Below are positions 26,179-35,494 of a stretch of DNA of 41,460 nt, piece by piece. The notes beneath the pieces were generated by a model. The model made no database searches. It saw only the letters and a program-made list of their open reading frames with translations, and had not been told where the DNA came from. Made by a program: the position numbers and the translations under genes. Within the stretch, counting starts at the first letter, position 1. Every line of letters begins with the position of its first letter. The stretch lies in assembly GCA_947624795.1 (NCBI GenBank), contig CANQLY010000002.1, forward strand, positions 1 to 41,460. The letters are read 5' to 3'. The stretch comes from an uncultured Marinospirillum sp. (lineage in GTDB: Bacteria; Pseudomonadota; Gammaproteobacteria; Pseudomonadales; Halomonadaceae).

Positions 26179-27351
26179 CTAATCAGCAAAGTCGCTGTCC
26201 CTAGGATAAATAGCCACCGCAGTGCGTAGTTTTTCTTTACCAAAACAGGCCATTCTTGAAAATTCTAGGCGTGAAATAGGCACTTGTTGTGTATCCACTA
26301 ACGATTTTTGATCCTCTTCATCTACATCTGGATCATGTAAATATATAAACTGTTCATCCATAGCTGTAACCACAACCCAGTGCGGGCTTTTTTCACGGCT
26401 AAATTGCCACGAACTTATTAGCACTAAAGGCACGCCACCAGCATCTAATACTCTTTTTAAGTCGTCTTGAGTAACTTCAGCAAAATGCTCTACTACGTCA
26501 GTTTGCTCTAACTCTTCTTTAAACCCGTCATGCACTAGCGTAAGCACACTTTTTTTAATGGGGTTACGCACACCCTTAATAAAAATCGGCCCTTCAACAT
26601 TCAACCACAACTCCACTTTAAAACCACGCCGCCAAGCCGCTAAGGCCAAACCTCTGGGGCCACAACCACCATGCCCCGTGGTCATAAAAATAGTGGTCGC
26701 TTCACGCCAAAGCTGTAGTTCGTGCTGACGAGTAAGTAGCGTACTTTCATCTTGTGCTTTCATGGCCATAAGCAAACAAGCCGGACCACAAGTAAAAGGC
26801 AGGGTTTGCTGGTAATAGGGTATTTTTCTGAATTGCCCAGCCGGTACTTTATGCAGGCGTTTTTGAAAGCGCAAGGCATCACTGTGGTCTTCATAATAAT
26901 CGGCATACTGCCCAAATTTTCGATAACCTAAACGCCCATACAAGGCAATGGCACCGGTATTGTCGGTACGCACTTCAAGCCGTAAAGCAGTACATCCAGC
27001 ATCTAAGGCTAAAACTTCTGCCTGCTGCATTAAAAATTCGCCCAAGCCTTGGCCACGAAAATTAGGGTCAACGGCTATGGAATAAATTCTTGCCAGCGCC
27101 GTGCCACGATGAAAAAGTATTAACAAATAAGCCGCTAATGTTTTTCCTTCGGCTGATTCTTGTGGTGCAGCTAATTCAAGTAGCTGTACCGCAGCGTGGC
27201 CTTTTTGTATCAACCAGCGAAACTGCCTTCTATTTAACCTATCCCCAGTAAAACAACGGTTTTCAAGAGCGAGTAAGTGAGGCAAGTCTTCAATGGTTGC
27301 TTCACGCAATGTTTTTTGTGCTGGGGTATTTTCTTTTACTTGCTGATTCAT
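26179..27351 (-). CDS. GNAT acetyltransferase fused to a papain-like (C39-type) peptidase domain
   Basis: Two domains in 390 residues. Residues 15-165 are a RimI-like GNAT with acetyl-CoA motif RGQGLGEFLM (99-108) and LEVRTDNTGAIALYGRLGYRKFG. Residues about 175-385 are a C39/papain-like peptidase: YYQQTLPFTCGPACLLMAMK gives oxyanion Gln181/182 and catalytic Cys188; His324 is in SPHWVVVTAM and Asp340 in YLHDPD. All catalytic residues are present. Members of this fusion family are often encoded next to RimK-like ATP-grasp ligases, as here (28579-30075). Its ATG overlaps the stop of the M14-like gene by 4 bp, so synthesis is coupled. Plausible role: trimming and acylating a peptide or protein terminus made by the ligase; the substrate is unknown. 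Confidence 0.85.
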   Translation of the reverse strand: MNQQVKENTPAQKTLREATIEDLPHLLALENRCFTGDRLNRRQFRWLIQKGHAAVQLLELAAPQESAEGKTLAAYLLILFHRGTALARIYSIAVDPNFRGQGLGEFLMQQAEVLALDAGCTALRLEVRTDNTGAIALYGRLGYRKFGQYADYYEDHSDALRFQKRLHKVPAGQFRKIPYYQQTLPFTCGPACLLMAMKAQDESTLLTRQHELQLWREATTIFMTTGHGGCGPRGLALAAWRRGFKVELWLNVEGPIFIKGVRNPIKKSVLTLVHDGFKEELEQTDVVEHFAEVTQDDLKRVLDAGGVPLVLISSWQFSREKSPHWVVVTAMDEQFIYLHDPDVDEEDQKSLVDTQQVPISRLEFSRMACFGKEKLRTAVAIYPRDSDFAD

Positions 27352-28436
27352 ACTTGCTGTAAGCCTTCTAATGCTTGATTAATACGCACTAAACCCTGTT
27401 CTATAACTGCCTGCTGCCAAACTTTGTCGGCTGGGTAAAAATGTGTTAATAAATCGTGCTGAATTTTTTGTTGCAGGGTTTTATCTAAGCCTTCATTGGC
27501 TTGGCCTGCTAACCAATGATCGGCACGCAGCACATTAAATAAGTTTTCAGTGCTGCCGGTGCCAAACTCTAAAGTAATAAAACAACAGGCATCAGGTAAC
27601 AGTGTTTGCCAGAAATAATCAATTAAGCCCAACTTAGGTACAGATGAAGAAGTGCCTAAAAATGGCTCGGTCACTGCTGCGCCATACCAGCGCTTAGCCC
27701 AGTTCACGCCAAGGCTAGCCGGTGGATGGTCACAAATCACTTCGCCCACTGAATAATCGCCCAAACCCGTATGCACATCAATAATGGCTACGGCTTTGCG
27801 CTTGGTAAGCTGTAAATCTTTGGCGATCTGCGCTAGTGTTAAGCGTGACCAGCTAGGCTCTTTGCCACCATAGAACAAACCTTGCGGGTGAGTGTATTGC
27901 CCACCACTCACGGCTTCTTCATACAACCTTTCGCCCCAAGCCGCACAGTAATCGGCTAGTATTTTATCGGCTGCTGCTAAGTCTTCAGATTGCCAAGCAG
28001 AAGGTAGTAAAGCATTGCTTAATACCTCATAACCTTTGTTGTCGGGTACGGCTGCAAAATCAATAAAGTTACGGTTTAAGTCGATACCCACTTCATCAAC
28101 ACGGCGCAAAAAGGAAAAACCCCAAGGGTTCATGGCATGTAAAAACAAGATAGCCGTGTCTTCAGGTAGTTGCTTTAAGCCAGCTTCGGTAAGCCAAGCT
28201 GTTTGAATGGCGGAGCCAGCAAAGCCTTCAATGCCATGCGTTGCCGACTGAACGATTAAAAGCTTAGAAGCATTTAAATCACCCAGCCAAATAGCATCTA
28301 AAGCCAATTCTTCACCCTGAGCGCCCAAGCATGGGTGCTTGAAACTGGCCTGCCAAGCAATGCCTTTAGCCGCTTGAGCTGGGTTTAAAAAGGCTTGCCT
28401 TGCCGCTTTATAATCGGTTGAAAAATAACCTGACAT
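27348..28436 (-). CDS. M14-like zinc carboxypeptidase/deacylase (DUF2817 type)
   Basis: 362 residues with M14-type catalytic residues in order: zinc ligands His67 and Glu70 (ATHGIEGFAGS), substrate-binding Asn121-Arg122 (GIDLNRNFIDF), third zinc ligand His222 (IIDVHTGLGDYS) and catalytic Glu290 (FITLEFGTGS). There is no signal peptide, so it is probably cytoplasmic. The family removes C-terminal residues or acyl groups; the substrate is not known. It is the first gene of the minus-strand run, starts with AGAGG upstream, overlaps the GNAT-peptidase gene by 4 bp and is divergent from the RimK-like gene across 142 bp. The arrangement argues that the three act on the same molecule. Confidence 0.85.
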   Translation of the reverse strand: MSGYFSTDYKAARQAFLNPAQAAKGIAWQASFKHPCLGAQGEELALDAIWLGDLNASKLLIVQSATHGIEGFAGSAIQTAWLTEAGLKQLPEDTAILFLHAMNPWGFSFLRRVDEVGIDLNRNFIDFAAVPDNKGYEVLSNALLPSAWQSEDLAAADKILADYCAAWGERLYEEAVSGGQYTHPQGLFYGGKEPSWSRLTLAQIAKDLQLTKRKAVAIIDVHTGLGDYSVGEVICDHPPASLGVNWAKRWYGAAVTEPFLGTSSSVPKLGLIDYFWQTLLPDACCFITLEFGTGSTENLFNVLRADHWLAGQANEGLDKTLQQKIQHDLLTHFYPADKVWQQAVIEQGLVRINQALEGLQQV

Positions 28437-28521
28437 TTCACTAACCTCTGAATACTTACCTGCCTAGATTACGCCTAGCCAGACTGCCAAGCTAGGGGGT
28501 AAAAAAAACTCTGATTAGCTA

Positions 28522-28550
28522 TTGATTAGTAAAGGCTAGCATTAGATAGT
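28522..28550 (+). promoter_or_regulatory. Putative promoter of the RimK-like ligase gene
   Basis: TTGATT (28522-28527) and GATAGT (28545-28550) are separated by 17 nt, within the 142-bp divergent spacer and about 28 nt before the ATG. TGAGGTAG just before the ATG is a good Shine-Dalgarno. A moderate match by eye. Confidence 0.45.
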
Positions 28551-28578
28551 GCAGTTATTAATTACCCTGAGGTAGACC

Positions 28579-30075
28579 ATGGCTCGTTTGAAAATTATTG
28601 TTGATAAAACCACTGACTGGTTAGCATATTACCCCACTGAAGACTTACTGACTGCGCACGATTATTTAGCTCAGGGCAGTTCGGCAGAAACTGCAGCCAC
28701 CCAAGTCATCAACCTATGCAATAGCTACCGTTACCTAAGTTATGGTTATTACACCTCACTACTGGCAGAAGCCCGTGGACACAAGGTTATTCCGTCCATT
28801 CGTACCATTAATGACTTGGGCAAAAAATCCATTTATGGCTTAAACCTAGAAAACCTGAATGCCTTATTAAATAAACTGGTCAGCCGTGATGCACTTTTAA
28901 AAGCTGAACTCGAAGAAAACCAACGCTTAGAAGTCACCCTCTGTTTTGGACAAACCCGCTTCACGCCTTTAGCCGACCTAGCTAGGCAACTATTTGAGCA
29001 ATTCCCTTGCCCCGTATTAAGCATTACCTTTCGTAAAAACCAAGATTGGCAAATAGAAGCCATTCGCCCTGAAGGTTTAAAACACCTAGCCGGCGAAGAT
29101 GAAGACTTGTTTGCTAAAGCGTTAGACAGCTATAGCCGCAAGATTTGGCGCAAACCCAGCACCAAAAAGAAATACCGCTACGACCTAGCCATTTTGGTTG
29201 ATCCGCAAGAAAAATTACCACCTTCTGACCCAGATGCATTAAAAGCTTTTATTAAGGCGGGCAATAAATTAGGTATCGATGTTGAGCTAATCGAAAAGAA
29301 AGACTTTAGCCACTTGGCTGAATACGATGCACTGTTTATTCGAGAAACAACTTCGATTAGTAACCATACCTACCGCTTTGCCAAAAAAGCCGAAGTTGAA
29401 GGTTTAGTGGTGTTCGATGACCCCACGTCTATTTTGCGCTGCTGTAATAAAGTCTACCTAGCCGACTTACTGGCGAGCAAAGGTATTCCTATGCCAGAAA
29501 CCACTTTCCTTTATAAAGACCATATAAAAGAACTGCGGCAAGTTGCTAAAAATATGACCTACCCTGCTGTTTTAAAAGTACCCGATGGGGCTTTTTCTAA
29601 GGGCGTGGTTAAGGTGAATGACCAAAAAGAATTATTAGAACAAGCGGCTCATTACTTTAAACAGTCGGCTATTTTGTTGGTGCAAGAGTTTATGTACACC
29701 GACTATGACTGGCGTATTGGTGTGTTAAATAACAAAGCTATTTTTGCTTGCCAGTATTTTATGACAAAAGGCCATTGGCAAATCTATAACCACTCAAGTG
29801 GTGAGGCAGAGTCAGGCGGTTTTGCAACTCTGCCCATTCACCAAGTACCGGCACAAGTTTTAAAAACCGCGCTTAAAGCTACCAAGTTAATTGGTGATGG
29901 GCTTTACGGCGTGGATTTAAAACAAAGTGGCGACAGAGTGGTGGTTATCGAAGTGAACGACAACCCTAATATTGATTCTGAAGTGGAAGACCTGTATTCC
30001 AAAGAAGACCTTTACCTACAAGTTATGGGCGAGTTTTTACGCCGTATGGAACTAAGAAGCAGTGGCCATGGCTAA
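28579..30075 (+). CDS. RimK-like ATP-grasp ligase with long N-terminal domain
   Basis: 498 residues, much longer than RimK (about 300). The N-terminal part (about 1-180; KIIVDKTTDWLAYYPTEDLLTAHDYL, NLCNSYRYLSYGYYTSLLAEARGHKV) matches the RLAN-type region found ahead of some RimK-like ligases. The C-terminal part (about 200-490) is ATP-grasp: YPAVLKVPDGAFSKGVVKV, LLVQEFMYTDYDWRIGVLNNKAIFACQYF, and VVVIEVNDNPNID with Mg-binding Glu458 and Asn460. Such enzymes form amide bonds between a carboxylate and an amine, as RimK does when adding glutamates to S6. The acceptor here is unknown; it need not be S6. Divergent from the M14-like and GNAT-peptidase genes. A strong hairpin terminator follows. Confidence 0.88.
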   Translation: MARLKIIVDKTTDWLAYYPTEDLLTAHDYLAQGSSAETAATQVINLCNSYRYLSYGYYTSLLAEARGHKVIPSIRTINDLGKKSIYGLNLENLNALLNKLVSRDALLKAELEENQRLEVTLCFGQTRFTPLADLARQLFEQFPCPVLSITFRKNQDWQIEAIRPEGLKHLAGEDEDLFAKALDSYSRKIWRKPSTKKKYRYDLAILVDPQEKLPPSDPDALKAFIKAGNKLGIDVELIEKKDFSHLAEYDALFIRETTSISNHTYRFAKKAEVEGLVVFDDPTSILRCCNKVYLADLLASKGIPMPETTFLYKDHIKELRQVAKNMTYPAVLKVPDGAFSKGVVKVNDQKELLEQAAHYFKQSAILLVQEFMYTDYDWRIGVLNNKAIFACQYFMTKGHWQIYNHSSGEAESGGFATLPIHQVPAQVLKTALKATKLIGDGLYGVDLKQSGDRVVVIEVNDNPNIDSEVEDLYSKEDLYLQVMGEFLRRMELRSSGHG

Positions 30076-30118
30076 GGCCTAAAGCTAAGACAAGAATTAG
30101 CCATTAAATAACCAACTT

Positions 30119-30158
30119 AAAAAGGGCCACTAAGATTACTCCTAGCGACCCTTTTTTT
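30119..30158. terminator. Bidirectional terminator between the RimK-like gene and hldD
   Basis: AAAAAGGG (30119-30126) pairs with CCCTTTTT (30149-30156). Pairing continues inward with two mismatches (CCACTA against TAGCGA), and the T-run extends to 30158. A-tract on one side and T-tract on the other allow it to serve both convergent genes. Confidence 0.8.
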
Positions 30159-30184
30159 GCTTTGCTATTAAAAATTAACGCCTA

Positions 30185-31138
30185 CTAACGATTCAACCAA
30201 GCCATATACTCGCTTACGCCTTCGGCTACAGTTTTAAATTCATGCGGATACCCAGCCTCACGTAGTTTGGTTAAATCGGCTTGAGTAAAACTTTGGTAAC
30301 GGCCTTTAAGCTGTTCAGGGAAGGGAATGTAAATAACCTTACCTTTTTGATGGTGCTTAATCACTGCTTCTGCTACCTGCTGAAAGGGTTCAGCACGGCC
30401 CGTACCGCAGTTAAAAATACCGCTAACTTTAGGATTTTCCCAAAACCACAGGTTAACCTTGCAAACGTCTTCAACATAAATAAAGTCACGCTTTTGGCCG
30501 CCGTTAGGAAAGCCGTCATTGCCTTCAAATAGCTTAGGGTTTTCGCCATTTAATAGCTGAGTATTTAGATGAAACGCCACACTCGACATACCGCCTTTAT
30601 GCTGCTCACGAGGGCCATAGACATTGAAGTATTTTAAACCCACCACCTGAGATTGAAGGTTAGGCAAAAGCTGACGCACGTATTGGTCAAATAACTGCTT
30701 AGAATAACCGTAAACATTCAGCGGCTGTTCATATTGTGGCTCTTCAATAAAGTTGTCGTTACGACCACCATAGGTAGCCGCGGAAGAGGCGTAAATAAAA
30801 GGGATTTTTAAATCAATACAAAAATGCAGTAGGTCTTTGGAATACTGATAGTTATTATCCATCATGTACTTACCATCCCACTCGGTGGTTGCTGAACAAG
30901 CGCCTTCGTGGAAAATAACGTCAATGCCCCCTAGCTCTTCAAACTCATCGCCTGCTAATACCCGCTGACGAAATTCATCTTTATCCATATAGTCAGCAAG
31001 GGTTAAGTCAGCAATATTAACAAACTTAGTGCCATCGGTTAAATCATCGACCACTAGAATATCGGTACGCCCTAACTCATTTAATTGCTTAACAATATTG
31101 CTGCCAATAAAACCAGCACCGCCTGTGACTACTATCAT
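30185..31138 (-). CDS. hldD: ADP-L-glycero-D-manno-heptose 6-epimerase
   Basis: Makes the ADP-heptose used for LPS inner core. SDR extended fold: NADP motif [12 protein letters not shown] (residues 5-16), [28 protein letters not shown], and the catalytic pair in [12 protein letters not shown]. The C-terminal block includes [15 protein letters not shown]. 317 residues is standard. Good GAGG before the ATG. Its presence shows the cell makes heptose-containing LPS, which bears on the WaaF-like protein at 2963-3937. Confidence 0.96.
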   Translation of the reverse strand: MIVVTGGAGFIGSNIVKQLNELGRTDILVVDDLTDGTKFVNIADLTLADYMDKDEFRQRVLAGDEFEELGGIDVIFHEGACSATTEWDGKYMMDNNYQYSKDLLHFCIDLKIPFIYASSAATYGGRNDNFIEEPQYEQPLNVYGYSKQLFDQYVRQLLPNLQSQVVGLKYFNVYGPREQHKGGMSSVAFHLNTQLLNGENPKLFEGNDGFPNGGQKRDFIYVEDVCKVNLWFWENPKVSGIFNCGTGRAEPFQQVAEAVIKHHQKGKVIYIPFPEQLKGRYQSFTQADLTKLREAGYPHEFKTVAEGVSEYMAWLNR

Positions 31139-31227
31139 GTTTATGCCTCTTGCTGACTGGTAAAAATCCAGTTTAGGAATTCAATTACTGAAAAGTTTGC
31201 TGAAGTATGATTGAAAGTTTAGCAGGT

Positions 31228-33039
31228 TTAACCGGCTGCTACAGCTTTACGATAACTGCCTTGGTAATCAAATAAACGCTGCTGAATACGCCAATATTTT
31301 TTATTGATTTTACGGGCAATGACAAAGTCTGGATAGCGTAATTTATCTGCGCCAGCAACGGCTTCTTCGGCACTTTTAGGCAACCAGACACTGGCTGGGG
31401 CTTTTAAATGCTCTCGCAGAAATACCCACTCAAATGCTTTACGCTGGGCAGGTGTTTCTAGTGCGTACCAATCGCTTAGCTCGCTTGCGTCTTCATCGTA
31501 GTAGGTCACTTTTAAACGTTCTAAACCTTTGCCATTTAAGGCGACTTCTAAAGTCATGCCACTCACTCTTAATACCTTGGCATCTTTAAGTTGCAGAGCT
31601 TCTTTGAGTTTTTTATCGGCATCGACCAAGGTGGCATCACAATGCGGGCAAACTCTGGCAGCAATATCGGCTTCGCCACCGCAGGCATCGCACACCCTAA
31701 AGCGGAAACGAAAATCACATTGCTCACCTTTTTTATCCACTCCTTCGCCGTCATCCTCGGCTAACCAACCTTGGCAACGCCTGCCAAAATGTTCTAGCAC
31801 TTCACCTTCGGCAGTTTTTACGCCCCAAAAGCTATTGGCAAAACCACAACCTGGGCAAAGCACTTGCACCAATTCCGTATTGGCATTGGGTCTGGGTGTA
31901 TTTACTTCTGGCGCCCATATATCCCAAGGGTTGCCAGCATAATCTAAAATCAAGCAGTCGGTTTTATCAGTAGCAGGAGATAGACGTAAACCACGGCCAA
32001 TAATTTGCTGATACAAACTAACCGATTCGGTGGGCCTTAAAATAGCAATTAAATCGACATGGGGTGCATCAAAACCCGTGGTTAAAACTGAGACATTCAC
32101 TAGGTATTTTATTTTCTGGGCTTTAAAGGCTTGAATAATTTGCTGGCGTTCTTGGCTGGGAAGCTTGCCAGTAATTAAAGCGGTTTGTTCAGCCGGTAAT
32201 AAACCAGCGACTTCTTCGGCATGACGCACACTGGCACAAAATACCATCACGCCTTGGCGCTGGGCTGCTCGCTGCTGAATATCAGCAATTATGCTGGGTG
32301 TCACTCGGTTATCTTTAACCACCTTGTCTAATTCAGCTTCTGGGTAATAACCGCTATTGGCAGGCACTAGGCTAGAAAAGTCATACGCTAAAATCGCCAT
32401 ATCCAAGCGTTCAGGTTTAACTAAAAAGTTGTTTTTAACCATCCAACGTAAAGGCAATTCATAAATACAGGCTTTAAAAAAGCTGTCTTCATCGCCCCTA
32501 ACGGCTTGCTGCTGTAAGTGGCGGTAATAAATAAAACCCTGCCCTAAACGAAAAGGCGTGGCCGTTAAGCCTAGAATTTTTAGATTAGGATTGAGCTTTA
32601 ATAGGTGTTGAATAATTTGTTGATAGGAAGTGGTTCCACCCAAGCTAACTCGGTGGCATTCATCAATCACTAGCAGGGTAAAAGCTGCATCATTGAACTG
32701 TTCAAGATTACGCACGACCGATTGCACTGAACCAAATACCACTTGGCTTGCAGCTTGCTTGGAACCTAAACCCGCACTAAAAATATCTGCTGCTAGGCCA
32801 TAGGCTTCGTATTTGGCATGGTTTTGTTCAACTAGCTCACTCACATGCGCCAGCACTAATACACGCCCCCGCGCCAGCCGTGCTAACTCAGCAATCACTA
32901 GGCTTTTGCCAGCGCCGGTGGGCAGGCATAAAACGGCAGGGTCGCTGGTTGCCCGAAACCATTCCAGCACCCTTTCTACTGCTTCTTGTTGATAAGGCCT
33001 TAATTGAAACACTGGGGGCTGGAAAACTGGGCTAGTCAT
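31228..33039 (-). CDS. radD: DNA repair helicase-like protein RadD
   Basis: Superfamily 2 ATPase, related along its length to E. coli RadD (YejH), which works with SSB and RecA-dependent repair. Walker A is [11 protein letters not shown] (39-49), Walker B VIDECHR (124-130), motif [14 protein letters not shown], and motif [15 protein letters not shown]. The C-terminal third holds zinc-binding cysteine clusters ([49 protein letters not shown]), typical of RadD. 603 residues against 586 in E. coli. It follows the crotonase gene by 5 nt on the same strand. Confidence 0.95.
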   Translation of the reverse strand: MTSPVFQPPVFQLRPYQQEAVERVLEWFRATSDPAVLCLPTGAGKSLVIAELARLARGRVLVLAHVSELVEQNHAKYEAYGLAADIFSAGLGSKQAASQVVFGSVQSVVRNLEQFNDAAFTLLVIDECHRVSLGGTTSYQQIIQHLLKLNPNLKILGLTATPFRLGQGFIYYRHLQQQAVRGDEDSFFKACIYELPLRWMVKNNFLVKPERLDMAILAYDFSSLVPANSGYYPEAELDKVVKDNRVTPSIIADIQQRAAQRQGVMVFCASVRHAEEVAGLLPAEQTALITGKLPSQERQQIIQAFKAQKIKYLVNVSVLTTGFDAPHVDLIAILRPTESVSLYQQIIGRGLRLSPATDKTDCLILDYAGNPWDIWAPEVNTPRPNANTELVQVLCPGCGFANSFWGVKTAEGEVLEHFGRRCQGWLAEDDGEGVDKKGEQCDFRFRFRVCDACGGEADIAARVCPHCDATLVDADKKLKEALQLKDAKVLRVSGMTLEVALNGKGLERLKVTYYDEDASELSDWYALETPAQRKAFEWVFLREHLKAPASVWLPKSAEEAVAGADKLRYPDFVIARKINKKYWRIQQRLFDYQGSYRKAVAAG

Positions 33040-33044
33040 GCCGG

Positions 33045-33863
33045 TTAATCAGCAATAAAAACCGGATCACGCTTTTCAATATTAGCCAGCACCGCTTCCA
33101 TCTGGTTAGGCGAGCCTAACAAACGGCGCTGTAGTTTTTCTTCAAAAGCTAGGCGTTCATCATCGGTTTGGGTATAAGAATCACGCAGCAGGCGCTTAGC
33201 CGCTTCCACCATGTCAGGCGAACGTTTACAAATAAGTGCTGCCAGCGCTTCTGCACGGGCTACAGGGTCATCGGCAACCTCAGTCACCAAGCCTGAACTT
33301 AATGCCGCTTGGCCATCAACCACTTCGGCTGTAACAGTCATGCGCAGCAACACATCTTCTTTAATGCAGCCACGGGCCGTTACACTAATGCCCATATCAG
33401 GAATAATGCCCCAGCGGCCTTCCATCACCGACAAGCGTGCCTCTGGATGGGCAATGCGTATGTCTGCACCCATCGCCATTTGTAAACCACCGCCATAACA
33501 ATGGCCTTCAATGGCAGCAATAACCGGCACTTGTAGCGAGCGCCAGCCCAAAGCAAGGTGTTGAACCTTGTTGTGCGGATAACCGTCGCAGCCACTCATT
33601 AGCCATTGAATGTTTTTAGGGTCAGCCATCATGCTAACCATGTCTAATCCACTACAAAAATTATGGTTGCTACCTGAAAGAATAACAACACGTAGATCAC
33701 GGCTAGAATTTAGCGTTGATAAAACCTCTAAAAGCGCCGTCACTAACTCTGTATCTAGGCTATTGTGGTGTTCAGGACGATTTAAAACCACCCGTGCAAT
33801 GCCATTATTCAGTGATAATTTTACGCAGGGTTCTAAGGGTTGAGTTGCAGTGTCTTTTGTCAT
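33045..33863 (-). CDS. Crotonase/enoyl-CoA hydratase-family protein, possibly a dienoyl-CoA isomerase-like enzyme
   Basis: Crotonase fold with the oxyanion-hole segments [13 protein letters not shown] (67-79) and [18 protein letters not shown] (119-136). In classical enoyl-CoA hydratase two glutamates 20 residues apart do catalysis; here the first position is Gln128 and the second Glu148 ([13 protein letters not shown]). Asp156, eight residues after Glu148, matches the Glu/Asp spacing of delta3,5-delta2,4-dienoyl-CoA isomerase. Hydration activity is therefore doubtful and isomerisation more likely. 272 residues is normal. It lies between dgt and radD, with no fatty-acid-oxidation neighbours in view. 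Confidence 0.82.
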   Translation of the reverse strand: MTKDTATQPLEPCVKLSLNNGIARVVLNRPEHHNSLDTELVTALLEVLSTLNSSRDLRVVILSGSNHNFCSGLDMVSMMADPKNIQWLMSGCDGYPHNKVQHLALGWRSLQVPVIAAIEGHCYGGGLQMAMGADIRIAHPEARLSVMEGRWGIIPDMGISVTARGCIKEDVLLRMTVTAEVVDGQAALSSGLVTEVADDPVARAEALAALICKRSPDMVEAAKRLLRDSYTQTDDERLAFEEKLQRRLLGSPNQMEAVLANIEKRDPVFIAD

Positions 33864-33939
33864 TTTAATAAACCTTGCAGATTTTAATACGCTGAGACTA
33901 GGGAAAGGCTAGTTTAAAGTCAAACAGCTGTTTAGTTTT

Positions 33940-35469
33940 TTACTGGGTTGCTGCTAATGTCTGGTATTCATCCAAAGCATATTGGTCAGTCATGCCGCTA
34001 ATCATGTCTTGCAACAAACGGCAACGGCAATAAAGCTCCCAAATATCAGCATTTAATTCACCAGCCCCCAATTCATCTGCCGAAGCACACAGCAACTGAT
34101 AAGCTTTTAAATGCTTTCTTGGCATGCGTTCAGCTAATAACGTTTCATAAAGCAATACGTGACCATTGCCCCTTTTACCCTTAGCTAGGTGACTAAAATC
34201 AGCTTTGGATAGCTCTAAAAGGGGTAAATAAAAATTCAATAAACCCGTAATAATGCGATGGCCTTGCAGCATAAGCGTGGTTACTTCGCTTACATTAAAA
34301 ACATGCTTAAACGCTACTTGTTTAAGCGTGCTAATTAAGGCGTGGCAGGGTGAATCATCTTCCAACAAGGCTTTATTAAGACTGCCATCGGCCACTTGCG
34401 AAAGGTTATCGACAAAAGCTTGCGCTGCGTGCTCAACCAAGGGGTGAACCAACTTCACCCTTAGCCTTACAAAAAACTCATGGTCTTTATTGTAGTTTTC
34501 TTGCTTTGCTGCATCCAATGCCTCATCAATCAAACAATTAAAAGACTTGCCTTTAAAATGTGCGCCTTCAGGGTCTTGTAAACAGTGCTGAACAAACTCT
34601 TCTTTTAGCAACTTTGCCAATTGGGTGTAAGTTAAAATACCTTTATCAACGCTGTCTTCTATGTCGGCCAAACAATAAGAAATGTCATCAGCAGCTTCCA
34701 TTAAATAGCTAAGAGCAAACCTATGCCCTGGCTGTAAACTTAAGTGTTGCCACAAGTCTTTAATAAACTTTTTTTCAGAAAAATAAAAACCTGGCTTTTT
34801 TTGCAAGTAACTTAAAGGGTGACTTGCATCAGGTTTAGGCTGGGTGGCACAACGGGTGTATTTTAATACACAAGCCGACTGCAAATAGGTAAGGTTCAGT
34901 TTTTGTAGGCTAAACAGTAGGCGTATGGCTTGGGCATTGCCTTCAAATTGCTGCAGTTCTAAAAGCAATTCATCCCGCAGCTTAGCCTGTGCTTTAGTGG
35001 GTAAAGCCTGCTGAAAAACAGCAAGTTTAGGCAGCTGCTTAGCAAACCAGCGTGAAATAATTTCTTCACCAAAATGCCCAAAGGGTGGGTTGCCTATGTC
35101 GTGCATTAGGCAGGCCATTTCTACTAGCGTTTCTGTTGCCCTTTCTAGCGCCAAAACTTCTTGTTCTGGCTGCTTTTGCTGGCGTAATAGTTGAAAAACG
35201 GTGCGAGTTATAAAGCGCCCTGTTTGCTGCACTTCTAACGAATGGGTTAGGCGACTTCTTACTGCGGCATTGCGCTCTAGCGGGAAAACTTGCGTTTTTT
35301 GCTGCAGCCGCCTAACCGCCGCAGAATTAATAATGCGTCCACGGTCACTTTCCAGCTTATTTTCTAAGGCGCTTACCTCAAGTTGTGGTAATTTTTGAAA
35401 AACTAAATCCTTATTTTTTTCACTCACATAAGGGCGTAATGCACTGTAGCGCCTTAGAATTCTTTGCAT
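33940..35469 (-). CDS. dgt: Deoxyguanosinetriphosphate triphosphohydrolase
   Basis: HD-superfamily enzyme that converts dGTP to deoxyguanosine and triphosphate. Metal ligands: His76 (RLTHSLEVQQ), His123-Asp124 (CLMHDIGNPPFGHFGE) and the later Asp in YLMEAADDISYCLADIED. 509 residues fits the E. coli-type Dgt (505). A good AGGAAG precedes the ATG. It follows aroE by 25 nt. Confidence 0.93.
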   Translation of the reverse strand: MQRILRRYSALRPYVSEKNKDLVFQKLPQLEVSALENKLESDRGRIINSAAVRRLQQKTQVFPLERNAAVRSRLTHSLEVQQTGRFITRTVFQLLRQQKQPEQEVLALERATETLVEMACLMHDIGNPPFGHFGEEIISRWFAKQLPKLAVFQQALPTKAQAKLRDELLLELQQFEGNAQAIRLLFSLQKLNLTYLQSACVLKYTRCATQPKPDASHPLSYLQKKPGFYFSEKKFIKDLWQHLSLQPGHRFALSYLMEAADDISYCLADIEDSVDKGILTYTQLAKLLKEEFVQHCLQDPEGAHFKGKSFNCLIDEALDAAKQENYNKDHEFFVRLRVKLVHPLVEHAAQAFVDNLSQVADGSLNKALLEDDSPCHALISTLKQVAFKHVFNVSEVTTLMLQGHRIITGLLNFYLPLLELSKADFSHLAKGKRGNGHVLLYETLLAERMPRKHLKAYQLLCASADELGAGELNADIWELYCRCRLLQDMISGMTDQYALDEYQTLAATQ

Positions 35470-35494
35470 ACTTTATTTGCTTCCTATGCTTAAG

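Noticed and set aside
31529..31942. 137-codon open frame on the plus strand opposite radD
   Set aside because: Antisense to the conserved zinc-binding region of radD; product is Ser/Gln/Pro-rich without domain features.
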